Origin: Gammaproteobacteria bacterium
Lineage (GTDB): Bacteria > Pseudomonadota > Gammaproteobacteria > Pseudomonadales > Pseudomonadaceae
DNA: 56,860 bases
Assembly (NCBI GenBank): GCA_018827205.1
Contig: JAHJXZ010000266.1
Location: 1 to 56,860 of the forward strand
Direction: 5' to 3'
How positions within the stretch are numbered: the stretch's first letter is position 1; the number at the start of each line of letters is the position of its first letter. The translations under genes and the position numbers were made by a program. Below are positions 1 to 8,438 of this stretch, piece after piece. The notes under the pieces are model-generated. The model was not told the origin of the DNA. It worked only from the letters and a program-made list of their open reading frames with translations, and did no database searches.

Positions 1-1320
1 GCCGAATTTGGCCGCGTAGTTGTCGCGGATCACCTGCTTATAGGCATCCGAGTCGAGGTGGGCCATGCAGCTGGAAAACAACTCTTTGCGCTGGGTATGG
101 AAGTCGGCACTGAACAGATCAACCGGCGCGGTATGAAAAGGGTGGAAAAAAGCCCCCGGCACTGGCGCGAAAATGGCCTGCCAGCAGAGCAGGCCGAACA
201 GGCTGCAGATCAGACTGTTCTCGACGTAGTGCACCGGCGCGTCGGGCTGATGCAGATGGGCTTTGACGGCGAACTCGACACTCTGCGCCTCAAGTCTTGG
301 CAGGCGCAGGTCAATCCGTGCGGGTGGAATTGGCTTGGCTTTAGCTGGCTGCTGCTGACCAAACTGGCGCGACAGCCGCGTCAATGCACGCTCCACGCCC
401 TGGGCTTCGGCATCATTTTCCGGCGCCTGGATGGCTTGCAGCGTCAGCTCATAGGCCTGTTCGGGGTGACCCAGGCGCTCCAATACGCGGATCTGCCGCA
501 GACGAGCGCCGACATAACGGCAGTCGCTATAAAACGCCAACGCACCTTCCAGGTCAGTCTCGCGCTCCAGCTGCTGACCCATGCGGAACAACAGCTTGTT
601 ACGTCGCGCGACCAGGAAGGGGGTGTCGCAGACAACAGTACTGATCTGCTGCAGCACGTCGGCCAGTGGCTCGCCGGCTTCAAACTGCTCACGGCTGCGC
701 TGCAGGTGCAGGTAGCAGTCCACATCTGCGCGGTGACGAAAGGCCCGTGAATCGGGCGTAAGCTCGACGCGCTCATAGCGAAAGATGCCCAACTCGGCGA
801 GGACGAACTCAGACCAATCCTGCCGTAGGTTGCCGAAGAACATCAGGCGCAGACGCTCGCACAGCGCATCGATGGTCAGGGAGAAGATCTGTTCTTCACT
901 GTCAGGACACCAGGTCGCAAAGGTGCGTGGCTCCTGGGACGTCTCGGTCAGTTGTGCCAGCAGTTCGCCTTTGTTCTGCGACTTTCTGGCGGTAGAACCT
1001 GCCAGGTACTGTAGCACTTCATCCTTGCGTAGCAGCTTGAACAATTCCTCCAGGGAGAGTTCGGCGTCTTGCCGCACCCAGCCAGCCTCAAGCAGCGACG
1101 TTGACGCCAGACGAGCACAACCGATTTCCTCGTAGCTCAACTTGCTCAGGCGAAAGTGGCTGCCCTTGCGCATGATCATCCGCACTAGGAGGGCCTGCAC
1201 GGGCGTGTCCATGGCGAAGAACTGCCGCACGAAGGCATGCTCGGCCTCACTCAACAGATCGGCATAGCGTTCCTGCAGCCAGGTGAGGACTTGGCGGAAA
1301 TTCGCTAGGTAGTAGGAGCG
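1..1320 (-). CDS. VRR-NUC domain nuclease, FAN1-type (partial at both ends)
   Basis: On the minus strand one reading frame stays open from about 1320 to the window edge (roughly 440 codons) with no stop. It begins with a YYLANF block followed by a helical region rich in Leu and Glu. I recognise this as the N-terminal and middle part of the Pseudomonas VRR-NUC (FAN1-like) proteins, structure-specific nucleases linked to DNA crosslink repair. The catalytic VRR-NUC domain is normally C-terminal and would lie beyond base 1, so it cannot be inspected. The native start codon is missing: upstream of NRSYYLANF the frame runs straight into IS1182-type transposase sequence, making a chimeric reading frame. 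The first internal Met is near 1212. Whether the fusion is expressed is unknown. Family assignment rests on memory of the family N-terminus, not on a search. Confidence 0.7.
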
Positions 1321-1323
1321 ATT

Positions 1324-1601
1324 CAGTTCGACGTTGCGCTGAGCTTCTCGCTCAAGACGCCGGCTCGATTGAATGCGGTTTAGATAGCCGTAGATATAGA
1401 TCTTCAGCAGGATCGCAGGGTGGTAAGCCGGTCTTCCGGTTTCTGCTGGAATGACGCCATCAAAACCCAGCGAGGCCAGGTCGAGTTCATCGACGAAAAC
1501 GTCGACCACGCGCACTGGGTTGGTATCGCTGAGTAGTCGTCGAGGCTTTCGGGAAGTAAGGTACTTTGACCTCGGTGTTCACCCTGGATAAACCGTTTCA
1601 T
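1324..1601 (-). mobile_element. IS1182-family transposase N-terminal fragment, frameshifted
   Basis: Reading from the ATG at 1601, the peptide starts MKRFIQGEHRGQSTLLPESL, the typical opening of IS1182-family transposases. A one-base deletion near 1532 breaks the frame. After it the transposase sequence continues in another frame (SDTNPVRVVDVFVDELDL, then the GRPAYHP block and the NRIQSSRRLEREAQRNVEL block) down to about 1324. There it joins the FAN1-like gene without a stop. Only about 90 of the roughly 450 residues of a full transposase remain, and no catalytic acidic residues are present. It is therefore a dead remnant left by a deletion or recombination. I did not identify a terminal inverted repeat. 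Confidence 0.8.
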
Positions 1602-1767
1602 GGGTTTCCCTTGCGATGAAATTATCAAAAATCATAGCAAGGGTTTGTCCGGACGTTTTTACACACTCTGGGCCGGAAGCTGCCCTGATAATTGGTAGGT
1701 TTCGTCTATTCAAGATGAACCTGTCTCCGGCTATGCATGCGCTGTGATATTCCGCGACAGTTGTGGT

Positions 1768-2589
1768 TCAAATTGGGCCAAATGTGAGCAGCTTTAGGCC
1801 ATAACCTGAGTATTTAGGAGTTACCCAGCCAGTGGGTGCGAAATCGCATTTGATTTCGACCTCTAGCCGATTCAATAGGTCGACATAGCCGCCTAGCAAA
1901 AGATCGTCATTGCATTCGATTACGAGGAGTGCGCCGACAGCGTTAGTTAGTCTTATATGCCCAGCCTGCACTAGTAATGAATCTATAGCTGCATTTGGTG
2001 TTGAATCCCAACTGGTTACTGCTTGACCAATGCAGTGTTCAGGCAGCTGCCATGTGGGGTAACTATCCCAGTTCAACCCTGGGATGCTTTGCATCTCTCT
2101 TGCTAAGTAAAGGCTTGCCCAGAAGTCACACAGAGCTTGCTCATTGCACCATAGATAGCTGCGATAACCCGGATATGCTTGTGCCATGCGTGGGGCTAAA
2201 TAATGGATGTGGATGATGCCTGCGAGTCGATCTAGGTCACTCGCGGGAGGTAACGGGTCTCGAGGTGAGCAGAAAAAATGAAGCTCATCAAATTGCTGTT
2301 CAGGCCAAGGTTCGTCTAATCCGTGAGCAGAAAAACGATGCCTGTCGAGACAGTTGATGCTTTCGGGGAAATAAGCCCTGGGCAGTTCAAGTATTTGGTC
2401 TGCTAGTCGCTGAGCTTCGGCTTGTGTTACTGCGATCAAGGCGATATCGAAACTTACCGAGTATTGCCCCCTTAGATTGAGAGCTTCCTGGTGCGTCTCT
2501 GTCGCAGCGCTGCCGGTATCGTCACCTTGGTTTAAAAGGTGGTACAGACAGTTGCGAGGCTGCATGCGCTTGCGATGCGCTTCGTTCAT
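1768..2589 (-). CDS. hypothetical protein (273 aa)
   Basis: No family is recognised. The protein is soluble-looking, without a signal peptide or membrane segment, rich in Trp and acidic residues, and ends with a SGYGLKLLTFGPI tail. I chose the ATG at 2589 because it follows the stop of the upstream 54-aa gene by one base (TAA-G-ATG), which suggests translational coupling. A longer in-frame start at 2715 would run through that gene in another frame. It is the last of a three-gene minus-strand run (WYL regulator, 54-aa protein, this protein). A TGCGAC-N7-GTCGCA dyad at 2803-2821 may drive the last two genes. The downstream neighbour is the IS remnant. Confidence 0.6.
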   Translation of the reverse strand: MNEAHRKRMQPRNCLYHLLNQGDDTGSAATETHQEALNLRGQYSVSFDIALIAVTQAEAQRLADQILELPRAYFPESINCLDRHRFSAHGLDEPWPEQQFDELHFFCSPRDPLPPASDLDRLAGIIHIHYLAPRMAQAYPGYRSYLWCNEQALCDFWASLYLAREMQSIPGLNWDSYPTWQLPEHCIGQAVTSWDSTPNAAIDSLLVQAGHIRLTNAVGALLVIECNDDLLLGGYVDLLNRLEVEIKCDFAPTGWVTPKYSGYGLKLLTFGPI

Positions 2590-2590
2590 C

Positions 2591-2755
2591 TTAGCGCACC
2601 TGCACGGGACCGTTTGCGCACTTGTAACCGGGGTATTGGGCTTCAGCCGTGACGCGAGCCATCTCGGAGCTGACGGCCTGTACCGTGATTGTAAAGTTAG
2701 CGCGTGGTCCCGCATTAGGTGTCACACGCTGCAGGAAAGCAGAGTAGGTCTTCAT
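2591..2755 (-). CDS. small conserved-looking protein (54 aa), coupled to WYL regulator
   Basis: This short gene is easy to miss because a longer reading frame overlaps it. Its ATG (2755-2753) overlaps the WYL gene stop as ATGA, and its TAA is followed after one base by the ATG of the 273-aa gene. This is a classic coupled arrangement. The product starts MKTYSAFLQRVTPNAGPRAN and ends in a basic GPVQVR tail. The pattern of an N-terminal beta strand, an alanine/glutamate helix and an AQYPGYKC motif looks like a compact alpha/beta fold of the kind found as small accessory proteins. Function is unknown. A perfect TGCGAC-N7-GTCGCA dyad ends 47 bp upstream of the start, inside the 3' end of the regulator gene. 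Confidence 0.65.
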   Translation of the reverse strand: MKTYSAFLQRVTPNAGPRANFTITVQAVSSEMARVTAEAQYPGYKCANGPVQVR

Positions 2756-3840
2756 TGCTGGGTCTCCATGGTCAGATGACAGGAGACAGAGTGGTGCGGG
2801 TATGCGACAGCCTGTGTCGCATTAATTTTTTCGTAAAGTGCCATCATCCGTTTTGCTGATGTCGCGATTTGCTCTCTCAACTCAATAGGTTCAAGAACCT
2901 CTAGATGTTCCCCCTGACTCAACAGCCATAGATCAAGCCCTTGGCTGAGGTGCAGGTGTCCCGTCATAAGCCACCAGCCATCGGCAACTGCCTCCAGTTT
3001 TTGATCAGGAGTTAGTGCGTTTTCTCGCAGCCGTTCGTAGAGCGTATGGGTAATTCGCAGCTTCAGTAGAGCGGGGTGTTGTGATCTCTGACTTATGAGG
3101 CTGCTCCTAGCCTCATTGGAGTTGATATCGAAATTTTCAGGTGCTTCCAGTTTTTCCCAAGTTGTCTTCACGGACTGAAACCGATGCAAGGGAAGGGCGG
3201 CGATGTTGCCTTTTGGTAAGCCTTTGAAGACGCACGAGAGGTATATGTTGGAATCTTGGTAGGACAACCCTAGGGGCTTGAGGTGGAGCTGACGAGGCTC
3301 AGTGGCTCCGCGCTTTAGGTAGAGCGCCTCAAGAGAAGAGTCGTCCAGTAGTGCCTGCTGAATAGTTTCCAACACCTCAGGTTTCACGAGGCTTGGCTCC
3401 AGCAACACAAAGCGGGTATTGCTGATGACCTTGCCCGAACAGTCTTGGGCTGGCCGGCTACCCTTGAGCAGGGATTTTGCATAGTCATGTATCGGTGCAA
3501 GTTTTTGTACCTGGGCCGCCATTCCGAAGCGAGCGGCGTGATCCATGATCATGACTAGATTCATGGCGTCGGTTGGCAGCATGCTCAGGCGTGACAGGGA
3601 TTTTTCAGCCCACCACAGTTTGGCTCTGCCCTTGGGTCGGCTGTGTACATGGGGATATGTTTGCTCTAGGTCACTCAGATCTCGCTGGATGGTGCGCTTG
3701 TCGACATCAATGCCCTGGTTGGTCACGCGCTCGTGAATGGCGGTGCTGTCGAGGGCATTTTCCTTGTTGGGGAGGAGGCCAAGAATCAAGTCCTGGCGGT
3801 ATAGCTGCTCCATGATGTCGTCCTTGTTCGCATGCGACAT
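2752..3840 (-). CDS. WYL-domain transcriptional regulator (about 362 aa)
   Basis: The protein has an N-terminal DNA-binding helix-turn-helix (about residues 20-75, with the KRTIQRDLSDLE recognition-helix signature of DeoR/YafY-type wHTH). This is followed by a WYL-like ligand-sensing domain (LKPLGLSYQDSNIYLSCVF region, about residues 200-240) and a C-terminal extension. WYL proteins commonly repress mobile-element and defence genes and are thought to respond to nucleic acids or nucleotides. I prefer the ATG at 3840 to the GTG at 3885 because a dyad (3865-3880) lies in the gap and would otherwise be coding. The gene is divergent from the Sel1-repeat gene at 3897 and coupled to the 54-aa gene downstream. 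It is one of four WYL regulators in the window. Confidence 0.85.
   Translation of the reverse strand: MSHANKDDIMEQLYRQDLILGLLPNKENALDSTAIHERVTNQGIDVDKRTIQRDLSDLEQTYPHVHSRPKGRAKLWWAEKSLSRLSMLPTDAMNLVMIMDHAARFGMAAQVQKLAPIHDYAKSLLKGSRPAQDCSGKVISNTRFVLLEPSLVKPEVLETIQQALLDDSSLEALYLKRGATEPRQLHLKPLGLSYQDSNIYLSCVFKGLPKGNIAALPLHRFQSVKTTWEKLEAPENFDINSNEARSSLISQRSQHPALLKLRITHTLYERLRENALTPDQKLEAVADGWWLMTGHLHLSQGLDLWLLSQGEHLEVLEPIELREQIATSAKRMMALYEKINATQAVAYPHHSVSCHLTMETQQ
2803..2821. promoter_or_regulatory. 19-bp dyad TGCGAC-N7-GTCGCA (site 1)
   Basis: Perfect inverted repeat inside the last codons of the WYL regulator gene, ending 47 bp before the ATG of the 54-aa gene. The same dyad with identical 7-bp spacing appears at 23063, 24209 (one mismatch) and 27225. 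It is probably an operator for an internal promoter; the binding protein is unknown. Confidence 0.6.
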
Positions 3841-3864
3841 GAGCTGTCGTAAGGCTGTAGAAAA

Positions 3865-3880
3865 TGATCTGACATGATCA
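3865..3880. promoter_or_regulatory. inverted repeat TGATC-N6-GATCA between divergent genes
   Basis: The 16-bp dyad TGATCTGACATGATCA lies in the 56-bp gap between the preferred ATG of the WYL regulator (3840) and the Sel1-repeat gene (3897). This is the expected place for an autoregulatory operator. A second, overlapping partial dyad (TGAC-N7-GTCA) spans 3870-3884. The binding protein is inferred to be the WYL regulator. Confidence 0.45.
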
Positions 3881-3896
3881 GTCACGAGACAGCAGC

Positions 3897-4802
3897 ATGA
3901 GCAAATCTGCCGATGTGTTCAATCTGATGGATAACCTTCTGCCACTGAGCAATCAGGTTGAGGTCACTGAGCCTGGTGAGATGCAACGTCTGTATGCCGG
4001 TATCGGTATGCCCGCTTTGCGGGTTGCTGAGCTGGCCGAGCAGAACCATTTATTCACTTACCACGAAGTCAAGGCGGCCAATCCACTTCTGAGCCTGACC
4101 GATCCGATCAGGCTTCGCCACCGCTATGAGCAGCTGCGTGCACAGGCGCTGCAAGGAGATTCTGATGCGCTGAACGACCTAGGCTGGCTTTGGCTTAATG
4201 GCTCTAGGCTGGAGCCTAATCCACTCCTTGCCAAACGCATATTCAAGATCGCAGCTGTATTGGGTTCTTCAGAGGCGTTATTCAACCTTGCGGAACAAGC
4301 CTTCTATGGCAAAGGTGTGATGACCAATCCGGTCTTGGCCATCGACTATTACGAGCAGGCTTTCGAGTCTGGTATTCCCTGTGCTGCGAAGTCTCTAGGG
4401 GGCTTGTACGAGCGTGGAGATGACGGTGTTCCTATTGATCATGCGAAAGCCATCGATTGGTATAAGCGAGGTGCCGATGAGCAAGACGTGATGGCGTGTT
4501 TTCTTCACGGGCGGCTGGCCTTGGACGAGTCGTCCTCTGAATACAATCCAGCTGTAGGCCTCTACTGGCTGCAGTGGGCGGCTATGAGTGGCGTGGTGTT
4601 TGCCAGTGAGCGTTTGGCTGATTTTTACCGCTACAACTTTGACACCCCTCCTGATCCTGAGGGGTGGCTGTACTGCTTCTGGCGAGATATGGCAGTCAAT
4701 CAGGGAAGCTCCTGCGCAAGGGAGTGGTGCGCTCTTGATGTTGGACTTTTGCCCGTTAGCAAGCGCTCAAAGGATGGCACGCACCATGACCTGAATGTGT
4801 GA
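3897..4802 (+). CDS. Sel1-like (TPR-type) repeat protein (301 aa)
   Basis: From about residue 75 to 275 the protein carries successive Sel1-like repeats with the LG.LY/AIDWY...A pattern: DALNDLGWLWLNG, EALFNLAEQAFYGKG, AIDYYEQAFESG, AAKSLGGLYERGDDGV, AIDWYKRGADE and GLYWLQWAAMSG. Sel1 repeats are helical pairs that bind protein partners, so a scaffold or adaptor role is likely. There is no signal peptide, so it is probably cytoplasmic. It is divergently transcribed from a WYL regulator, and the gap holds a dyad, so the two may share control. The 205-bp gap to the next gene suggests separate transcription from it. Partner and process are unknown. Confidence 0.85.
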   Translation: MSKSADVFNLMDNLLPLSNQVEVTEPGEMQRLYAGIGMPALRVAELAEQNHLFTYHEVKAANPLLSLTDPIRLRHRYEQLRAQALQGDSDALNDLGWLWLNGSRLEPNPLLAKRIFKIAAVLGSSEALFNLAEQAFYGKGVMTNPVLAIDYYEQAFESGIPCAAKSLGGLYERGDDGVPIDHAKAIDWYKRGADEQDVMACFLHGRLALDESSSEYNPAVGLYWLQWAAMSGVVFASERLADFYRYNFDTPPDPEGWLYCFWRDMAVNQGSSCAREWCALDVGLLPVSKRSKDGTHHDLNV

Positions 4803-5007
4803 CTTCGCGATTGCAGAACGCTCGATTTAATAGATTCGCGAGGCCCTGAAAAGCACGACAGTCAAGATGACAGTATGGAGTGTTTGCAGTTGGAAACCTG
4901 CTTGCAAAGTGGACCTCTATGGACACACATCATTGGTCCGGCAGGTAGGAATAAGTACCTTGAGTGATATGAGAATATCGATTTTTCTTCTGGGAGAAAG
5001 GTGAGCA

Positions 5008-6516
5008 ATGGATCGGAACACATTCCTTGGCCAGGCGGATGTACGTGGCTTTATTGATTGGCTCTGCATGACGCTTCCCAATCTGGACGTGCACCTACGT
5101 TTCCGGTCTAGCCAGTTTGTAAAAGGGGGGCTCAGTAAGGAGGTGATCGGTATTGAGAGTGTGCATGCTCTTTATTGCTGGGGTAGTGGCTGGAAGGACT
5201 ACCAAACTGGACAGTGGGTGGCTTCCACAGACTGGCATAGCACGAAGATCTCGTTGCAGTTGCTACGTGACCGACTAGCGACGGCGCTGGCCGCGAAGTG
5301 CGAAGACACTACCTATGAAGCCTGTCGTGCTGTTTTGCAGTGGGGCGGCGTACGAGGTGCTGTCCCTTTTCTTAGTCAGCTGCGGCAGCAGGGAAGATTG
5401 GTGCACTACCTTGAGAGCTGCCGGCCTCTATTCAGCCTGACTACGGGTCAGAAACTCTCTCAGTTGAACTCAAGCAGCATTCTGCGCTTCGATGCCGGGC
5501 TGACTAAGATCCATTCTTTAATCGATACGACTGGATCCCCCATATACGACAGCCGAGTTGGCGCAGCGATCGCAATGCTCTATGCGTTGTACCGAGTTGG
5601 CGCAAAGGTTCCTCCGGAGCTGCGCTTCCCTACGGGAGCGGCACGTGGTGCGCAGATCCGTGACCCGGGAATGCTTGGCTACGCTAAGGCCCCGCAGTTT
5701 TTCTCCAGCAGTGTGTCTGCGCACCGTTGGGCACAGAGCCAGCTGGAACTTGGGTGGATCATTCAGGAAACGCTCATGCAGGCCCCGACTCTATTTTCCG
5801 GCGGTCTGTCGGAACGCTGCCACGCCTTCGAGGCGGCGTTGTTCATGATCGGCTACGACCTACGTTGCCTTGTAGTGACGCCCGTCTTGCCGTCTATCAC
5901 GGCCTCAGTACCTTCTGCTGAACGGACCCATGCCAAGCGTGTAGCTGGGAGTCCACGCGCTTCTTGGGTTCCGACCAGTGTCCCGTTTCCGCAGACTCTG
6001 CGGGACTACCTCGAGTGCAGTAAGTCTTTTGGTCATGCGGTCGAAATGACTGACTTTGCCCAGTGGCAAGCTCAAGTTAAATCTCGTAAGCCCAGTACTG
6101 CTCGTGCGTACTGCGCACCGCTCCGCTCAAGCGAATTAGACCTAGCTAGTTTCACCCTGGCGGATCTAGATCTAATTGCCTGTGGGGGAGCTAAAGGCTT
6201 GAAAGCGCTCAGCGCTGGGGCGAGCGAGTTTGTTTCGGGAGACGAGTGGGAGCAGGTATATCTCGCTAACGTTTATCTGTGTGGGCGGGCAACCCAGCTG
6301 GCTAGCAAGCACTCTGTATCGCCTGCGGATCTGTTGGTGAGGGCCGGATTTGCTGGTAGGACTAGTACAGCAAAATTGATTCTGCGCATTGGCGAAGCGT
6401 TGGGACAGCATTTCGATTTGTTGGTTGATGCAAGGCCAACCGTGCATTTCGATGCCTTTTTTGACAAGGCGCTGAGTGATCTGGATGACGATTTGCGCGG
6501 AGCTTTGAGTGTATGA
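5008..6516 (+). CDS. hypothetical protein (502 aa)
   Basis: No family is recognised. The start is supported by a purine-rich GAGAAAGGTGAG site just upstream of the ATG. The N-terminal half (about residues 1-280) is rich in Trp, Leu and Arg and contains a GSPIYDSRVGAAIAMLYALYR block near residues 175-200, which looks structurally important. A lower-complexity Ser/Pro/Arg linker (about 290-330) precedes a C-terminal Ala/Leu-rich helical region (about 340-500). The duplex may therefore be two domains. No signal peptide, membrane helix, zinc site or nuclease motif is evident. It stands alone between the Sel1-repeat gene and a long non-coding stretch, in an island full of defence-like modules. Confidence 0.6.
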   Translation: MDRNTFLGQADVRGFIDWLCMTLPNLDVHLRFRSSQFVKGGLSKEVIGIESVHALYCWGSGWKDYQTGQWVASTDWHSTKISLQLLRDRLATALAAKCEDTTYEACRAVLQWGGVRGAVPFLSQLRQQGRLVHYLESCRPLFSLTTGQKLSQLNSSSILRFDAGLTKIHSLIDTTGSPIYDSRVGAAIAMLYALYRVGAKVPPELRFPTGAARGAQIRDPGMLGYAKAPQFFSSSVSAHRWAQSQLELGWIIQETLMQAPTLFSGGLSERCHAFEAALFMIGYDLRCLVVTPVLPSITASVPSAERTHAKRVAGSPRASWVPTSVPFPQTLRDYLECSKSFGHAVEMTDFAQWQAQVKSRKPSTARAYCAPLRSSELDLASFTLADLDLIACGGAKGLKALSAGASEFVSGDEWEQVYLANVYLCGRATQLASKHSVSPADLLVRAGFAGRTSTAKLILRIGEALGQHFDLLVDARPTVHFDAFFDKALSDLDDDLRGALSV

Positions 6517-6753
6517 GAGTCAGACTTGCCATTAGTTGGCGAGGTCAATGATCTAGAGCGCAGCACTGAAATAGCGAGGATACTCTAAGCCCTAAAACAG
6601 CACGCTAGAAGCGGCCTGTAACGCCACGAACAAAATAGTGCCCGTCTGACCTATGGGAAACTTCCCGTTTGGAGTCTGCCTTGGAGGAATTGGTGGAGGC
6701 TTCGGAGGCTGATTTACGGTGACTCGTTCGATCCCGCTTACAGAAGTGTATGA

Positions 6754-6776
6754 GGTTCATCTCAATCAGATGAACC
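6754..6776. repeat. perfect inverted repeat, 9-bp arms, 5-bp loop
   Basis: GGTTCATCT and AGATGAACC flank the loop CAATC. It lies nine bases from a 16-bp perfect palindrome (6785-6800). There is no T-tract, so an operator or structured RNA is more likely than a terminator. Confidence 0.7.
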
Positions 6777-6784
6777 ACGGTCTA

Positions 6785-6800
6785 GCTTTGGATCCAAAGC
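6785..6800. repeat. 16-bp perfect palindrome GCTTTGGATCCAAAGC
   Basis: A gapless 16-base palindrome in non-coding DNA, close to the 6754-6776 dyad. Its compact symmetry fits a homodimeric repressor site. The protein that would bind is unknown. Confidence 0.6.
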
Positions 6801-7174
6801 TTGCGGTCGATTCTTTTTAAAAAGTCGCTTTGTCCGAACTGCCCCAATAATGACAGATGAAAAACCTCTTCTGTGAGTTGATACGTGAAATCTGAGCCCA
6901 TAAACCTCTGCCGATTTTTGAGACTTCAATCTCAGGTGCCAACTTTTTTTGTCGCTGTAACCAAAGCTGAGTTTTTCAACAGAGTTCGTCGCTAGCGGTC
7001 GCTCATGAAGTATTTGAACTAACCCTTGTAGCCCAAAAATACTCGCAACCTTGCCTTTTCGACGCCGAGCTACATGTCGACGCCGCCCGTCTTTTTTTTG
7101 GCGTCAAATACTGGCCGCATTGTCGTAATGGCACTATGATTCCAATCACATACAAAGCTTTGAGGAGAGATGCT

Positions 7175-7468
7175 ATGACTCAAGTCATCGAGCATGAAAC
7201 TGCGAAACCTGCGTCTGCCATGACAACTACAAAAAATGTAGTTGTTCCCATGGTTGGCGCTAGTGTGCTTACTGTCGTAGCCACAAACGAAGCGGCGCGC
7301 GAGGCCGTGCTTGAGGGCGGTAAGGCAGTTATTAATGCAATTGCCGATAACCCTAAGATTGCCTTCGGATTGGCCGGTCTCGCTACCCTTGCCTATGGCA
7401 TAAAGCGTGTAACAGAGCCAGGGGTAACACTGCGCATTGGTTCATTCCTGAAGATTAAGCGTGAATGA
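7175..7468 (+). CDS. small membrane protein (97 aa)
   Basis: The start ATG at 7175 is preceded by a strong GAGGAGAGA ribosome-binding site; an in-frame ATG at 7136 lacks one. After a short polar N-terminus there is a hydrophobic stretch near residues 20-37 (VVVPMVGASVLTVVAT), an amphipathic alanine-rich helix, and a second hydrophobic segment around residues 65-80 (IAFGLAGLATLAYGI). A basic tail (LKIKRE) follows. This fits one or two membrane helices. The product is unrecognised. It is monocistronic, follows the palindrome-rich non-coding stretch, and converges on the decayed gene at 7525-8084. Confidence 0.6.
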   Translation: MTQVIEHETAKPASAMTTTKNVVVPMVGASVLTVVATNEAAREAVLEGGKAVINAIADNPKIAFGLAGLATLAYGIKRVTEPGVTLRIGSFLKIKRE

Positions 7469-7524
7469 TCAATGTGCTCCAGGGTTCTAGCCCATTGGCA
7501 CAGGTACTTTAACCGAATCGGCAT

Positions 7525-8084
7525 TCAGAACTCCTTAGGCGGTAGGTAATTGGTTTGGTATTCAGGGTCGTCCGGGTTCAACTCACAGTAAAGGATTCCC
7601 TGCAACTCTAAAGCCAAGCCATTATTGAATAGAGCCACGTATCGCCTAGTGGCGGTGGTTTTCGGGGTTGGCCAGTGGTTGGAGTACGCTGAAGATGTTT
7701 TTGGTGAGCAGATTGATGGTCTTGCCGTCCGCAAGGAGCTTCAGATGGTTAGCCTGGCGAAGGGCCTCCCAGAAACCGGGGAAGTTGGCCCCCACACCCT
7801 GCAGCCGGTGAAGAAGGGGGCGTTATAAGTTTCGCCGTTGACGATCACATCGAAGCCGTTGCCCTCTCGGGACTGTATTGCTGGCCGCAGATGCTGGCGT
7901 AGGCGCGGACGTAGCCATCTTCCTCTTGGTTCGGGCAGGAGATATTCAGCTCGTTGTCATTGCCGTCGCCCACCAGATGCTCGCTCACACCCATGCCCCA
8001 GCCGAAAGTCCATTCGTAACTGTCAGCATGGGCGCTGGCTCAGGTAAGCAGGCTGCAAAGCAGCAGTATCTTATTTTTATGCAT
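7525..8084 (-). pseudogene. decayed secreted protein gene (nonsense plus several frameshifts)
   Basis: Reading the minus strand from the ATG at 8084 gives a signal-peptide-like MHKNKILLLCSLLT. An in-frame TGA follows at 8042-8040, and the sequence then continues sensibly (ASAHADSYEWTFGWGMGVSE). The coherent protein can be followed through at least three frame changes, near 7865, 7800 and 7640. Its segments include NELNISCPNQEEDGYVRAYA, GFDVIVNGETYNAPFF, VGANFPGFWEALRQANHLKL and finally NGLALELQGILYCELNPDDP. This is the pattern of a once-functional periplasmic or secreted protein of about 180 residues, now inactive. The family is not recognised. It is evidence that part of the island is decaying. 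Confidence 0.75.
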
Positions 8085-8119
8085 GATGAGTTTTCCTGTG
8101 ATGTGTTGCAGGGCCGTGG

Positions 8120-8320
8120 CTAGCGAAAGAACTGGATCAGCCGCTCTCGCATGATTTCTGCGCGGCTGGCCGGGCGGGTTTCCAATTCAGTGTGTTGGCA
8201 GGCCGGGCACTGGAAGAACCAGTCGACTTCCAAGCAGATGGCATCGCTGGCAGGAATGGTTGTGCGTTGCCAGCCGCAGTGTGAGCAGATGAAAGTGCGA
8301 GGATGGGACGGTATTGGCAT
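8120..8320 (-). CDS. mini zinc-ribbon protein (66 aa)
   Basis: Two cysteine pairs (CSHC near residue 12 and CPAC near residue 38) form a probable zinc ribbon. A basic C-terminal helix with the pattern RPASRAEIMRERL follows. A GGAGAG site lies upstream of the ATG at 8320. Its architecture and C-terminal helix resemble the protein at 15760-16050, so the two are probably diverged paralogues placed on either side of the dynamin-like cluster. The role is unknown; nucleic-acid or protein binding is plausible for so small a zinc ribbon. It is divergent from the HEPN-like gene at 8439. Confidence 0.7.
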   Translation of the reverse strand: MPIPSHPRTFICSHCGWQRTTIPASDAICLEVDWFFQCPACQHTELETRPASRAEIMRERLIQFFR

Positions 8321-8438
8321 GTATGGTCTCTCCGTTGTGCTTTAAGAGAGTGTGCTGGAGTAGCGCGGCAGATTGTGTCGCGGTATTACGGCACGGTGTT
8401 GCTCTGTTAGGGTACGGAGCTCATTCAAGGAGAGAACC

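Larger units (their letters stand above)
6517..7174. other. non-coding stretch with clustered palindromes
   Basis: No convincing coding frame is visible in these 658 bases. It holds three tight palindromes: GGTTCATCT-N5-AGATGAACC at 6754-6776, GCTTTGGATCCAAAGC at 6785-6800 and CTTTTTAAAAAG at 6813-6824. Near its right end GACGCC (7079-7084) and GGCGTC (7100-7105) flank an eight-T run. It may hold a regulatory region or a small RNA, but neither can be proven from the sequence. Confidence 0.5.

Noticed and set aside
444-776. Antisense and overlapping frames across the left 1.1 kb
   Set aside because: They shadow the continuous FAN1-type minus-strand frame and have no coding character of their own.
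2590-2715. Longer start for the 273-aa gene
   Set aside because: It overlaps the coupled 54-aa gene in another frame. The ATG at 2589 sits one base after that gene's stop, which fits better.
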